Of a stretch of DNA of 52,231 nucleotides, positions 16,494 to 25,763 are shown piece by piece (the stretch's first letter is position 1; the number at the start of each line of letters is the position of its first letter). The position numbers were made by a program, and so were the translations under genes. Under the pieces are notes generated by a model that saw nothing but the letters and a program-made list of their open reading frames with translations, was not told the origin of the DNA and did no database searches. The DNA lies in assembly GCF_001712795.1 (NCBI RefSeq), contig NZ_KV757566.1, positions 1 to 52,231 of the forward strand, written 5' to 3'. The DNA is from Nostoc sp. KVJ20. GTDB taxonomy: Bacteria; Cyanobacteriota; Cyanobacteriia; Cyanobacteriales; Nostocaceae.

Positions 16494-17858
16494 TTACGCC
16501 AAAACCAATCTCTCATTCGCTTGTTTGACAACGAATTGATTACCCGGACGACGCAGCCCTAAGTTTTCCCGCAAAGTACTACCTTCATATTCAGTACGGA
16601 ACAGTCCGCGTTTCTGCAAGATGGGAACGACCAAGTTAACGAAGTCATCCAACCCTGTAGGCAAAATGGGCGGCATGATATTAAAACCATCTGCTGCACC
16701 GTTGTTGAACCATTCCTCTAGTTGATCGGCAATACTTTCAGGAGTACCAAGTATAGTGCGATGTCCTCGTGCAGTAGCCAGAGACAGATACAACTGACGC
16801 AGTGTGAGAGTCCCACGAGTAGCTAAATCCCTGACTAATTTCAGACGACTCTTATTATTGTTAGTATCACTGGGCAGTTCAGGAGCTACATCATCTAAAG
16901 AATATTTCGACAGATCCACACCCTTGTAATAGTTCTTTAAAATACCCCAAGCTACATCAGGATGAATCAACGATTGCAGAAATTCGTATTTCTCTTGAGC
17001 TTCTTCTTCAGTACGCCCAATAATGGGGAAAGCCCCAGGCATAATTTTCAGATCCTCTGGAGAACGCCCATATTGCGCCAATCGGCCTTTGACATCAGCA
17101 TAAAATTCCTGGGCATCGGCTAGGGTTTGATTGGCAGTGAAGATTACCTCAGCAGTACGCGCAGCTAAGTCCCGTCCGGCTTCCGATGCTCCAGCTTGTA
17201 CAATCACTGGGTAGCCTTGGGGCGGACGACCGACGTTCAAGGGGCCTTTGACAGAAAAATGTTTGCCCTTGTGGTTGAGTATGTGCAGTTTGTCCGGCTC
17301 GAAATAGATACCAGATTCTCTGTCACGAATGAAAGCATCATCTTCCCAACTATCCCACAGTCCTTTGACCACTTTCACAAACTCTTCTGCACGTTCATAA
17401 CGCTGGCTATGTTCCGGGTGATGCTCAAGACCGAAATTTAGTGCAGCATTCTCGTTACCTGTGGTGACTACATTCCACCCCGCCCGGCCTTTACTCAAGT
17501 GATCCAAAGAAGCAAACTTTCGTGCCAGGGTGTAGGGTTCTTCGTAGGTAGTCGAGGCGGTGGAAATGAAGCCAATGTTTTGAGTTACAGAGGACAAGGC
17601 CGAAAAGAGTGTCACTGGCTCGAAATGGACAAGTTTACCATTGCGTTTTTGAGTTTCTGGTTCGCCACCCCAAACTCCTGGACTGTCCGCCAGAAAAACT
17701 GCATCGAACAAGCCACGTTGGGCAGTCTGGGTAATTTCTTTGTAATGCTCAAAATTGAATCCAGCGTCTATCTGTGCATCTGGATGTCGCCATGCAGAAA
17801 CATGATGTCCAGTGGCTTGAATGAATGCACCTAAACGAAACTTGCGTGTTTTACTCAT
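16494..17858 (-). CDS. LLM-class FMN-dependent monooxygenase, NtaA/SnaA/DszA type
   Basis: The 454-residue protein belongs to the nitrilotriacetate monooxygenase component A group of luciferase-like monooxygenases. Markers are the start RKFRLGAFIQATGHHVSAWR, AERGLFDAVFLADS-type sequence, GRAGWNVVTT, PPQGYPVIVQAGASEAGRDL and the C-terminal MPPILPTGLDDFVNLVVP and GLFRTEYEGSTLRENLGL. These enzymes use reduced FMN from a separate reductase and O2 to cleave C-N or C-S bonds; DszA acts on sulfones. Its place beside SsuA suggests an organosulfur substrate (inferred). No flavin reductase gene is seen in the window. It starts 34 bases after the methyltransferase stop. Confidence 0.88.
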   Translation of the reverse strand: MSKTRKFRLGAFIQATGHHVSAWRHPDAQIDAGFNFEHYKEITQTAQRGLFDAVFLADSPGVWGGEPETQKRNGKLVHFEPVTLFSALSSVTQNIGFISTASTTYEEPYTLARKFASLDHLSKGRAGWNVVTTGNENAALNFGLEHHPEHSQRYERAEEFVKVVKGLWDSWEDDAFIRDRESGIYFEPDKLHILNHKGKHFSVKGPLNVGRPPQGYPVIVQAGASEAGRDLAARTAEVIFTANQTLADAQEFYADVKGRLAQYGRSPEDLKIMPGAFPIIGRTEEEAQEKYEFLQSLIHPDVAWGILKNYYKGVDLSKYSLDDVAPELPSDTNNNKSRLKLVRDLATRGTLTLRQLYLSLATARGHRTILGTPESIADQLEEWFNNGAADGFNIMPPILPTGLDDFVNLVVPILQKRGLFRTEYEGSTLRENLGLRRPGNQFVVKQANERLVLA

Positions 17859-17892
17859 CTGCTTTTTTGTGTATAGCTAAATAGCATCCAAA

Positions 17893-18714
17893 TTAATGCT
17901 TCCAAACGACTTCAATTGTTGCTGTGAGTTCTTCTGTAAAGTGTCCAGAAGGCTCAACTGCTAGTAATGCTTCTTTGATATCTGCTTCAAATTCTTCGGC
18001 TTTATCGCCATAGAAAATTTTCAAAGAGAAGGCTGTGGTGTATAAGTAGCCAAGATAGCTAGAGACTGTCCAAGATTTTTCAAATGGCACTTCATACACT
18101 TCTTGGCGAGCAAATTTTGAATTGGCAATTACAACTTCGTGGGGAGGATCAACTGATTTACGAATACCCTGTCCTCGTTGTCCAGTTCGCCGTTCTTCAC
18201 CTAACCATTTTTTTACTACTTCTATGGCAGCCTGTTTCCAGGGTAGAGAACTTATCCAAGGATTATCACCTGTATTGAGCAGTGCGATCGCACCATCATC
18301 TGCCAACAATTCATAAAGGCGTTCTAGTACGAGTTCCCGTTCCATCCAGTGAAAGGCTCTGCCAATGGTAGCTAATTTAAATACCCCTAAACTAGGGTTA
18401 ATCAGTTCTGCGCCTTGTTCTAGCCAAGTAATATTATTTGCCCCTACAACTGCTGCTTGCCGTTGCGCTTCCTTGAGCATTTCCGGATCGGGATCGATCG
18501 CAACTACGTCCTGAAATTTAGTGCTGAGGGGAATGGCAATTAAACCTGGCCCAGTACCCAAATCAAGCAGTCGTCCCTGACCATTAAGATGAAAAATTTC
18601 CGTTAGTTTGTCGAATACAGCCGATGGATATTTAGTTCTGTATTGAGCGTAAACCTCAGCAGCACCCTCAAATAATGTTGGGTCGTAGGTAGGAAGTGTT
18701 TTCAGTTGGGTCAT
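17893..18714 (-). CDS. Class I SAM-dependent methyltransferase
   Basis: The 273-residue cytosolic protein has the Rossmann methyltransferase motif I LLDLGTGPGLIAIPL (about 52-66), acidic loop VVAIDPDPEM, and post-motif FHWME of the UbiE/trans-aconitate type. The substrate is unknown. It is the first gene of the minus-strand train ending in SsuA, with only 34 bases before the monooxygenase gene, so the two are probably co-transcribed. Its promoter must lie in the repeat-rich 18.7-19.7 kb region shared with the divergent porin gene. Confidence 0.83.
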   Translation of the reverse strand: MTQLKTLPTYDPTLFEGAAEVYAQYRTKYPSAVFDKLTEIFHLNGQGRLLDLGTGPGLIAIPLSTKFQDVVAIDPDPEMLKEAQRQAAVVGANNITWLEQGAELINPSLGVFKLATIGRAFHWMERELVLERLYELLADDGAIALLNTGDNPWISSLPWKQAAIEVVKKWLGEERRTGQRGQGIRKSVDPPHEVVIANSKFARQEVYEVPFEKSWTVSSYLGYLYTTAFSLKIFYGDKAEEFEADIKEALLAVEPSGHFTEELTATIEVVWKH

Positions 18715-18911
18715 AAGTTGGTTTTTTGGTGAATCAATTTCTATTCAGGGATTGGGGATTAGGCATTGGGAATATTATTCTGAATATTTCCCTAGTACCG
18801 CAAGGCGGAATTCGTAATGACGCTCCTGCGTCGCTAACGTAATTCGTAATTACAGCAGTTTGCAAGGGTTTCAGATATTTCAAATGGGTGGCTTATTTAC
18901 GCCGTGCTGTA

Positions 18912-19048
18912 CTAGTAGTCTGCCAAGGAAACTTTGCATGGTGGTTAGCAGAGGGGCAGAGGGGAAAGAACTTGGTATTTGCCTCTCCTCTGCTCCCCTG
19001 CTCCTCTGCCGACCTCCACCCAGCAATTTTGGGTTGGCGAACTACTAG
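18912..19048. mobile_element. CTAGTAG-family MITE, copy 3
   Basis: The 137-bp element starts CTAGTAGTCTGCCAA and ends TTGGCGAACTACTAG. Its interior is the inverse of copy 1 (CAAGGAAACTTTGCATGGTGG... GGGTGGAGGTCGGCAGAGGA complement). It sits in the promoter region of the methyltransferase gene. Confidence 0.7.
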
Positions 19049-19089
19049 TCTCTGTTGACAGAACAAATCTATAAAGGAGGACTTGTAGT

Positions 19090-19206
19090 ATGAGAATGCT
19101 GAGGTTCTTACCAAGTTTGTTTGAACCACTTAGAACATTGATAGGGCGTTTCACTATTACTTGCATCAGGTACACGATTAAAACAATTCGCAATTATGTT
19201 TTGTAA
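19090..19206 (+). CDS. Possible 38-residue basic small protein
   Basis: ATG at 19090 follows an ideal ribosome binding site AAAGGAGG (19073-19080) by nine bases, which is rare in this window. The frame runs 38 codons to TAA: MRMLRFLPSLFEPLRTLIGR followed by FTITCIRYTIKTIRNYVL. It has many Arg/Lys and aliphatic or aromatic residues and few acidic ones, so it could form an amphipathic or membrane-bound helix. I do not recognise it. It could be a small regulatory or membrane peptide, or a chance frame. Confidence 0.35.
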   Translation: MRMLRFLPSLFEPLRTLIGRFTITCIRYTIKTIRNYVL

Positions 19207-19302
19207 CGGGGATTTAACCCCGACACAAAACGTGCTGCCTATCTTGCTGGGGACTCAAACCCCCAAAGTTCGTTGAAATGCTGTAGTCTATTCTTTGCAA
19301 AA

Positions 19303-19328
19303 TACTAAAACTTGATCGATTTGCCGTA
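19303..19328. promoter_or_regulatory. 26-bp TAC-N20-GTA dyad, site 1 (porin/methyltransferase divergent region)
   Basis: The halves are TACTAAAACT and GATTTGCCGTA, with the same 26-bp outer spacing as five other sites in the window. The right half matches site 5 (GATTTACCGTA) closely; the left half is weaker. It lies 339 bases before the porin start and about 590 from the methyltransferase start, so it could serve either direction. Confidence 0.45.
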
Positions 19329-19474
19329 GTTTGTGTATTTAACAGAGTTTTTCACACTTACGAGAAAAAGGCAAGTACTACTTAATACAAGTTTGCTAAT
19401 ATTTTTCTTTTTGAAAAATGTATCTTAAGATGCTTGTTTTTTTTATTTTTTTATGCAAATATCCAATGTGAACA

Positions 19475-19513
19475 GTAAAACCACTAAATTTCGATAAAGT
19501 TTTAGTGGTTTAC
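19475..19513. promoter_or_regulatory. Strong hairpin upstream of the porin gene
   Basis: GTAAAACCACTAAA and TTTAGTGGTTTAC form a 13-bp stem with a 12-base loop, about 155 bases before the porin ATG. No T-run follows on either strand, so it is not a standard terminator. It may be a 5' UTR structure or a palindromic binding site. Confidence 0.45.
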
Positions 19514-19667
19514 TAAGAGCCACAAATTAGGCTAATTCAAATTCTTTCTTCTCAAGAGAGCATCCCACTTTTGCATCTCTTCCTTTGTGTGTAATCTGGA
19601 TGTGAAAATCCTGTCGGGTGCTAGCAAGCAAAGATTTGTTAATTTTCTGTGCATAACCCAATAGCCG

Positions 19668-21446
19668 ATGTTTAAAGTTTTGTGGAATTATGGGCTAGTT
19701 ATCCCAGGTCTTTTTAATGTATTTTTAATCCTTTCTCCAGCCGCACTTGCTGCTGAAGCACCGGACTTATCCGAGCTAAAATCAGGGGTTGAGGAACTTT
19801 CGCCAAGTATTGCAACTCAGCCTGAATCGAATCAAACTGCCAACCCAGAAGTAACTGAAACGCCAGACTATTTACTATTCCAAGAACCAAGCCTACTTTC
19901 TCAGGAGACTTTCACAGAGCAAGATGACCCCCTAGCGCAAGTTAATTCTGTTTCTGAATTATCAGATGTTCAGCCTACAGATTGGGCATTTCAAGCATTG
20001 CAATCTTTAGTGGAACGCTATGGTGCGATCGCAGGTTATACAGATGGGACATTCAAAGGCGATCGCGCCCTGACACGCTATGAATTTGCGGCTGGTCTAA
20101 ATACTGCTTTAGACCGAATCAATCAAATAATCGCCACTTCTACAGCCGACTTAGTTAAACAAGACGACTTAGACACAATCAAGAAGCTAAGAGAGGAATT
20201 TTCCACAGAATTGACTGCACTGCAAGGACGAGTTGATGCAGCAGAGGCAAAGCTAGGAGTCATCGAATCACAACAATTTTCACCTACAGTTAAACTCACA
20301 GGTCGAGTACAGTTTGTCCTTGGCTCACTTCTAGCCGGTAATAATGTTGTAACTGGAAGGCCAGCCCCCCGCGTAGTAACACTGCAAGATGCAGTAACTT
20401 TGCGATTGAATGCCAGCTTTACAGGTAAAGATTCACTAGGCATAACAATGGGGGGTGGAAGTATTGAATCATTGGGACAAACAAGAGCTGGATTATTAGG
20501 TACTTTTGATGGCAGAACGGCTGATAACGCTAATATTACAAGACCACGCAACGATTTTTCTCTTAGTGGTCTGCGTTATCGGTTTCCACTGGCTTCAAAC
20601 ACCCAACTCAACATTTATGCTTTATCCGATGGAGCTAATGAGCTAGGTTTTACTGTTCCGATTAACCCATACTTTGAAAGTAATTTAGCAACTGGTTCTA
20701 ATGGGATTTCCCGATTCTCACGACGAGCTTTAGTCTATCAATATGGAGATAGTGGTGGCGGAATAGCGGTACTCCACAGATTAAATGAACAGTTCCAACT
20801 GGGAGTAGCTTATAGCGCACCTAACGCTAGTAACCCTGGAGACAACAATGGCTTCTTTACAGGCCGATATTTAGCTTTAGGACAGATACTATATACCAGT
20901 CCTCAGAAGAATTTTCGCGCGGCTCTAACTTACGTCAATACTTATAGTCCACCTAACGCCAGAGGTTTAAGTGGAACTAACTTTGGCCCAGCAGCAGGAA
21001 GTAACTTGGTCAATAGCACCGTAGCGGGAACGGGGACAGTTGCGAATCTTTATGGTGTACAAGCTTTCTATCAATTTAGTCCCAAGTTTGCTATCAATGG
21101 TTGGGTAAGTTATGGCGCACACCGCTATTTAGGGCGTGGCGATGGTAATGCTATGGATTGGGCGGTAGGACTGGCTTTCCCGGATCTTGGGAAGAAAGGA
21201 AGTTTAGGAGGATTGTTTGTGGGTATGGCACCAAAACTTACCCGTCTCAGCAGTAATGTAGACTTGGGGGCAGGCTTAGGACAAGCAGATAAAGATACTT
21301 CCTTGCATATTGAAGGATTCTATCAATATAAAATCACTGATAGGATTGACATTACGCCTGGTTTTATCTGGGTGACTGCACCAGATTCAAATGCCAATAA
21401 TCCTGATAGTTTATTTGCATGGATTCGTACTGTCTACAGGTTTTAG
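19668..21446 (+). CDS. Outer-membrane porin with SLH domain (cyanobacterial 'iron uptake porin' family)
   Basis: The 592-residue protein has a signal peptide ending near LAAEA (about residue 29), an SLH domain at about 100-150 (DVQPTDWAFQALQSLVERYG, GYTDGTFKGDRALTRYEFAAGL) that anchors to peptidoglycan-linked polysaccharide, a coiled-coil linker (about 160-200), and an OprB-like beta-barrel that ends in a C-terminal aromatic (RTVYRF). Such SomA/SomB-like porins pass small solutes and ions. Placed 413 bases before ssuC and ssuB, it may let sulfonates cross the outer membrane (inferred). A hairpin (21501-21533) after it could end or process the transcript. Confidence 0.9.
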   Translation: MFKVLWNYGLVIPGLFNVFLILSPAALAAEAPDLSELKSGVEELSPSIATQPESNQTANPEVTETPDYLLFQEPSLLSQETFTEQDDPLAQVNSVSELSDVQPTDWAFQALQSLVERYGAIAGYTDGTFKGDRALTRYEFAAGLNTALDRINQIIATSTADLVKQDDLDTIKKLREEFSTELTALQGRVDAAEAKLGVIESQQFSPTVKLTGRVQFVLGSLLAGNNVVTGRPAPRVVTLQDAVTLRLNASFTGKDSLGITMGGGSIESLGQTRAGLLGTFDGRTADNANITRPRNDFSLSGLRYRFPLASNTQLNIYALSDGANELGFTVPINPYFESNLATGSNGISRFSRRALVYQYGDSGGGIAVLHRLNEQFQLGVAYSAPNASNPGDNNGFFTGRYLALGQILYTSPQKNFRAALTYVNTYSPPNARGLSGTNFGPAAGSNLVNSTVAGTGTVANLYGVQAFYQFSPKFAINGWVSYGAHRYLGRGDGNAMDWAVGLAFPDLGKKGSLGGLFVGMAPKLTRLSSNVDLGAGLGQADKDTSLHIEGFYQYKITDRIDITPGFIWVTAPDSNANNPDSLFAWIRTVYRF

Positions 21447-21500
21447 GGATTATTAATAGATGTGGGGTTGGTTATTCTGTCGCTAACCCACCGTTATTTC

Positions 21501-21533
21501 AGGACTGATAGTCTATGACGCACTATCAGTCCT
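21501..21533. terminator. Hairpin downstream of the porin gene
   Basis: AGGACTGATAG and CTATCAGTCCT form an 11-bp perfect stem around TCTATGACGCA, 55 bases after the porin stop. Only AT-rich sequence follows rather than a T-run, so termination is probable but not certain. Confidence 0.5.
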
Positions 21534-21673
21534 AAATCCCTACAAATTGGAGATTTTTTGAATTGGAAACCTCTTCGATATAGAAAATAGGTAGACTCGC
21601 TAATACTGGGTTCGTGCCAAAAGCTTAGTTGGGGTTGCTTTTTACATAATTTCGTGTAAGATTGTCTTTAATC

Positions 21674-21699
21674 TACGGTAATTCTCTCGATATATAGTA
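21674..21699. promoter_or_regulatory. 26-bp TAC-N20-GTA dyad, site 2 (upstream of ssuC)
   Basis: The halves are TACGGTAATT and GATATATAGTA. It agrees with site 4 at 19 of 26 positions and lies 160 bases before the ssuC ATG. Confidence 0.5.
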
Positions 21700-21859
21700 A
21701 TTTAAAAAGAAATACTCAAACGGCAAGGTAATTTTTCGATTTTGTTCTCCTTTCTTTCCCTGTCTCAGTAAAACAAACATACATAACATCAAACCTATTC
21801 AGTCCTATTGACGAAATAGGCGTTAATGAGAACTTCATAAAACAACCAATTGGTAGCTT

Positions 21860-22687
21860 ATGACTATTACTCTGAAAAAGACTAAAAGCAGCGAAAAATC
21901 CCTAGAAACCCTACTCAACAACAAATTCTCTGATAAAATCATCCCTTGGATAGTTCCTTTTACCGTACTCCTGCTCTGGGAAATTGCTTCCAGAACTGGT
22001 TTACTCTCCAGCAGAATTCTTCCAGCACCAAGTAGCGTAGTTTTTACAGCATTTAAGTTAGCCTCAACTGGAGAGCTTTTCCAACACATGGGAATCAGTG
22101 CTGCACGCGCTATATCTGGTTTTGTAGTTGGCGGCGGAATTGGCTTTATTTTAGGATTACTTACTGGGTTTTCTCGTATTGGAGAACAATTGTTAGATAG
22201 TTCCTTGCAAATGCTGCGTACTATTCCCAACTTGGCATTAATTCCCCTAGTAATTTTATGGTTTGGGATTGGTGATCAAGCTAGATTGTTTTTAGTTTCT
22301 ATAGGTGTATTTTTCCCAATTTATCTTAATACCTATCATGGAATTCGTAGTGTAGATCCTGAACTTATTGAAATGGGCAGAGTTTATGGTTTAAAAACAT
22401 CTCAACTCTTGTGGCAAATCGTTTTTCCAGGAGCTTTATCTTCGATTTTAATTGGTGTCAGATTTTCCTTGGGTATTATGTGGCTATCGTTGATTGTTGC
22501 TGAACAAATTGCAGCCGATTCCGGCATTGGTTATATGGCAATGAACGCCCGTGAGTTTATGCAAACGGATGTTGTGGTGTTAAGTATTGTTATCTATGCA
22601 TTACTAGGTAAACTAGCAAACTCTATCGCTAAAGCTCTAGAAAACAAGTTTTTATCATGGAATCCTAATTACACATCTGCTGGGTAA
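21860..22687 (+). CDS. ssuC: Sulfonate ABC transporter permease, SsuC-like
   Basis: The 275-residue inner-membrane protein has about six transmembrane segments and the importer EAA loop (ELIEMGRVYGLKTSQLLWQI then VFPGALSSILIGVR) that contacts the ATPase. The family marker LRTIPNLALIPLVILWFGIG and the C-terminal DSGIGYMAMNAREFMQTD are typical of SsuC/TauC permeases for sulfonates and taurine. It is followed after 60 bases by ssuB, clearly one operon. The matching binding proteins are encoded at 11.6-12.6 kb (opposite strand) and 28.9-30.0 kb rather than next to it. Confidence 0.92.
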   Translation: MTITLKKTKSSEKSLETLLNNKFSDKIIPWIVPFTVLLLWEIASRTGLLSSRILPAPSSVVFTAFKLASTGELFQHMGISAARAISGFVVGGGIGFILGLLTGFSRIGEQLLDSSLQMLRTIPNLALIPLVILWFGIGDQARLFLVSIGVFFPIYLNTYHGIRSVDPELIEMGRVYGLKTSQLLWQIVFPGALSSILIGVRFSLGIMWLSLIVAEQIAADSGIGYMAMNAREFMQTDVVVLSIVIYALLGKLANSIAKALENKFLSWNPNYTSAG

Positions 22688-22747
22688 AAAATCCAAATAC
22701 TCAATAACTGAATCGCTCAATGATCTCTAAAAAAAGGAAAAATCAAA

Positions 22748-23515
22748 ATGGTTTCAAATATACAAGGTTCACAACTTACAATTTTGGGTTTAAGCAAAGT
22801 TTTTGGAAATAAAACTGTCTTAAACTCATTAAATCTAGAAGTAGCACCAGGAGAGTTTATTGCTATTGTAGGGCGCAGTGGTTGCGGTAAAAGTACTTTA
22901 CTACGCCTTGTATCAGGGTTAGATAAACCCACGACAGGCGGCATATTGCTAGATGGAGAACCGCTACGTAAGCTCAGTCATTCTGTAAGAGTGATGTTTC
23001 AAGACCCCCGCTTACTACCTTGGAAACGTGTAATAGATAATGTGGGTCTGGGTTTGCAAGAAAATTGGCGTGCAAAAGCTGCGTGGGTATTAGAACAAGT
23101 AGGACTCAAAGATAGAGCTGGTGAATGGCCTTACGTCTTATCTGGAGGGCAACGACAACGAGTAGCATTAGCCAGAGCCTTGGTGAGTCAACCACAACTA
23201 TTACTACTTGATGAGCCTTTAGGAGCATTGGATGCGTTAACTCGCCTAGAAATGCAATATTTAATTGAAGATTTGTGGCAACAGAGAGGTTTTACGGCAT
23301 TTTTAGTCACACATGATGTAGAAGAAGCTGTGGCGTTAGCAGACAGAGTGATAGTAATTGAAGAAGGACGAGTTGCGTTAGATTTACCTGTAAGATTGTC
23401 GCGTCCACGAGACAGAGCTAGTGAAGTATTTGTAAATATTAGGGAAGCAGTACTAGAACAAGTTATGAATAATGAAGGCACTCATGCACATCAATTATTG
23501 CAAATGAGTCATTAA
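22748..23515 (+). CDS. ssuB: Sulfonate ABC transporter ATPase, SsuB-like
   Basis: The 255-residue ATPase carries Walker [10 protein letters not shown], the Q-loop in [12 protein letters not shown] (typical of the SsuB/TauB/NrtD group), signature [15 protein letters not shown], Walker [13 protein letters not shown] and the H-loop His in [10 protein letters not shown]. It powers SsuC at the cytoplasmic face. The ribosome binding site region is AAAAAAAGGAAAAATC. It is the last gene of the porin-ssuC-ssuB group; the following 780 bases hold repeats only. Confidence 0.93.
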   Translation: MVSNIQGSQLTILGLSKVFGNKTVLNSLNLEVAPGEFIAIVGRSGCGKSTLLRLVSGLDKPTTGGILLDGEPLRKLSHSVRVMFQDPRLLPWKRVIDNVGLGLQENWRAKAAWVLEQVGLKDRAGEWPYVLSGGQRQRVALARALVSQPQLLLLDEPLGALDALTRLEMQYLIEDLWQQRGFTAFLVTHDVEEAVALADRVIVIEEGRVALDLPVRLSRPRDRASEVFVNIREAVLEQVMNNEGTHAHQLLQMSH

Positions 23516-24299
23516 TACTCTACTTTTAAGTGGATATCTCAACAAAACCCCAACTACCAAGGGTGGTAATTGTGGTCAACAAGAGAGATATTCACTTAGT
23601 TTTTTGTACCATAACTAAGGATTTTTACTGAGTCGTTAGTTAATTTATGAGAAATTGATTTCTTCATGAGTACTTCGCTATTCAAATTCACAATCTCGAC
23701 TTTTAGCTTTATAGAAATTGTTCATCTAGTGGTTGATATTTACTGTAAAGTAAGTTGATTAATAAAAACAAATATTATTTTTATTCAAATTGTTGAAGAA
23801 GAATTCAGAATTCAGAATTCAGAAGTCAGAATTCAGGAGTTAGAATAAATCTGTCGGTGATTCAGACCCGTTAACGCTACGCTATCCGCCAGTCATACAG
23901 AATTCATTCTGAATTCTGACTCCTGACTCCATTCAAATTCAACATTAGTGGAGAATCTTGGCAAGGCTAGGCTGAAAGTATCACGCTTGTCTCTGGGTAC
24001 AATGATTTATAGCGTCAATGGCGAGAATAGGTGCTAGGAGAAGAGAGCAGTCTATTGCGGAGGTTTCCTCCATTGTAAAAACTGCGATCGCGTCTCCAAT
24101 CTCCAAAGAAAAAGATGTTCTGGTACTCCTCCAGAGAAGCAAGGTAAGTGGAGTGTGCCAAAGGGAAGAGTATCTGAAGGGAGAACACAGAGGTAAAACC
24201 TAAATTAGTTAAATAGCATGATTTACTTTATTTTTAATTACGAATTACGTTAGCGCAGCGTTAGCGACGCAGGAGCGTCATTACGAATTACGAATTATT
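23516..24299. repeat. Repeat-rich intergenic region
   Basis: No credible gene. About 23795-23935 has tandem GAATTCA units facing GAATTCTGACTCC, the same palindromic family as at 11.1 and 42.5 kb. About 24236-24295 carries the dispersed palindrome with GTTAGCGCAGCGTTAGCGAC and GCAGGAGCGTCATTACG. A 61-codon frame at 24018-24203 has no ribosome binding site and no recognisable features. Confidence 0.5.
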
Positions 24300-25649
24300 T
24301 TAATCTCTATTGGGCTGAGTAATTAAATCCAATTCTACATAAACTTGAGATATTAATTTTTTTATGTTTGGTAATTTTTTTACAAAAAAGATAGCTCCTA
24401 TTAAACAACAAATACCACCGAAAAATAACGCATTATCAACTCCTATCTTACTTGCTAATCCTCCAAAAAATAAATTCCCAAAAGGTAATATTCCCAAAAA
24501 GCCTGTTGTAAATATACTTGTGACTCTACCCCTTTTAGTTTCATCCACCAAAATTAATTGCACAAAGTTACTAATAGCTGCCAAGGTAAGCGTATTCGTC
24601 ATCCCGACAATGAAAATTAATACTAGGCAAGTCTGTAGATTATTAGAGCGAGAAAACAGTATTAAACCTAAACCTAAAACCATAGCAGAATACGCTATGA
24701 CGTTTACTAATCCTGTGGCTTGTTTCCTTAAAATTAGATAAAGTCCAGCAATTATCGAACCCAGTGCGGAAGCAGTCATTAAAAATCCCATAGTTTCTGC
24801 ATTACCATTTAATATTTCCCTGACGAAAACAGGTATGAGGTTAACGTGGGTCATTACCATGAAACAAATCAGAATTTGTAAGGTTAAAACATACCTAATG
24901 GGGAGAAAATTATAAGCAAAAGTAAAACCTTCTTTTAAATTTTGGAAAATGTTTGTGTTTTTTAGTAAATATTTATTAGAAACTGATTTAATTTGTACAG
25001 TTAATATAGCAAAAGCAAATGGTATATAGCTGATACTATCGACTAAAAAACATGAAGCTGCCCCAAATCTGGCAAGTAAGAATCCTCCTAGCATGGGACT
25101 GACAAACTTTGCTGTATTAATTAAGAATGAATGGATAGAAATGGCACTGTAAGTATCTGCTTTGTTATCCACCAATCTAGGAATAGTTACCAACCGTGCT
25201 GGCAGATCAAACGCTTTGACAGTTCCTTGCATAATACCGATGATGATAATCCACGTAACGGTAATATGACTGTTAATAGTGAGAATAGTAAGAGTAGAAG
25301 ATAGTAAAATGGATACTAATTGAGTGGTTAATAATACATAACGTAAATTCCAGCGATCTAAATACACACCTACCAATGGCGTAATAATTAACCCCATAAA
25401 TTGATTGGTGAATCCAACTATGCCAACTAACATGACTGAATTAGTGATTTGATAAACCATCCATACAAGAGCGATTTGAGTCATCCAAGAGCCAAAAAAA
25501 GATACACTCTCTCCAATTACGAAACAACAAACATTTGGAGATTTTAAAGCAGGTGGAATATCCCAAGAAGTAAACAATAGTTTGCTTACTTCAGAGCTTT
25601 TTTTATTACTTTTTTGCATCAATATTTTCCTTGAGGAGACTTGAGCCAA
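24300..25649 (-). CDS. MFS transporter, EntS/MFS_3-type exporter
   Basis: The 449-residue integral membrane protein has twelve predicted segments, with the N-terminal FVIGESVSFFGSWMTQIALVW and MVYQITNSVMLVGIVGF segments that mark the enterobactin-exporter-like MFS_3 group. MFS_3 proteins pump out siderophores, macrolides and other small compounds. The substrate is not predictable. It faces the ssuB gene convergently and its 5' side is a 500-base repeat region that also holds operator-like site 3, so regulation with the sulfur genes is possible but unproven. Confidence 0.85.
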   Translation of the reverse strand: MAQVSSRKILMQKSNKKSSEVSKLLFTSWDIPPALKSPNVCCFVIGESVSFFGSWMTQIALVWMVYQITNSVMLVGIVGFTNQFMGLIITPLVGVYLDRWNLRYVLLTTQLVSILLSSTLTILTINSHITVTWIIIIGIMQGTVKAFDLPARLVTIPRLVDNKADTYSAISIHSFLINTAKFVSPMLGGFLLARFGAASCFLVDSISYIPFAFAILTVQIKSVSNKYLLKNTNIFQNLKEGFTFAYNFLPIRYVLTLQILICFMVMTHVNLIPVFVREILNGNAETMGFLMTASALGSIIAGLYLILRKQATGLVNVIAYSAMVLGLGLILFSRSNNLQTCLVLIFIVGMTNTLTLAAISNFVQLILVDETKRGRVTSIFTTGFLGILPFGNLFFGGLASKIGVDNALFFGGICCLIGAIFFVKKLPNIKKLISQVYVELDLITQPNRD

Positions 25650-25763
25650 TTTTTGGATGAAAAGTTCACTGACTTTGCTATTTTCTTCGCAATTATTCAG
25701 ATAATTTAGAAATACTTAAATTTAGTTAAACATAAAGTTAGCAGACTTAATATATCCTGAGAC

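Larger units (their letters stand above)
18715..19667. other. Divergent promoter region of the sulfonate genes
   Basis: This 950-base region separates the methyltransferase-first train from the porin-SsuC-SsuB genes. It contains a dispersed palindromic repeat (GACGCTCCTGCGTCGCTAACG, about 18819), a MITE (18912-19048), a small ORF with a strong ribosome binding site (19090-19206), a GGGGATTTAACCCC hairpin (about 19208-19221), a 26-bp operator-like dyad (19303-19328), and a strong hairpin (19475-19513). Confidence 0.6.

Noticed and set aside
23795..23935. Possible CRISPR or tRNA-like structure in the GAATTC repeats
   Set aside because: It is a dispersed inverted repeat found three times, without regular spacers or cloverleaf.
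24018..24203. 61-codon open frame
   Set aside because: No ribosome binding site and no recognisable protein feature; in a repeat-rich spacer.
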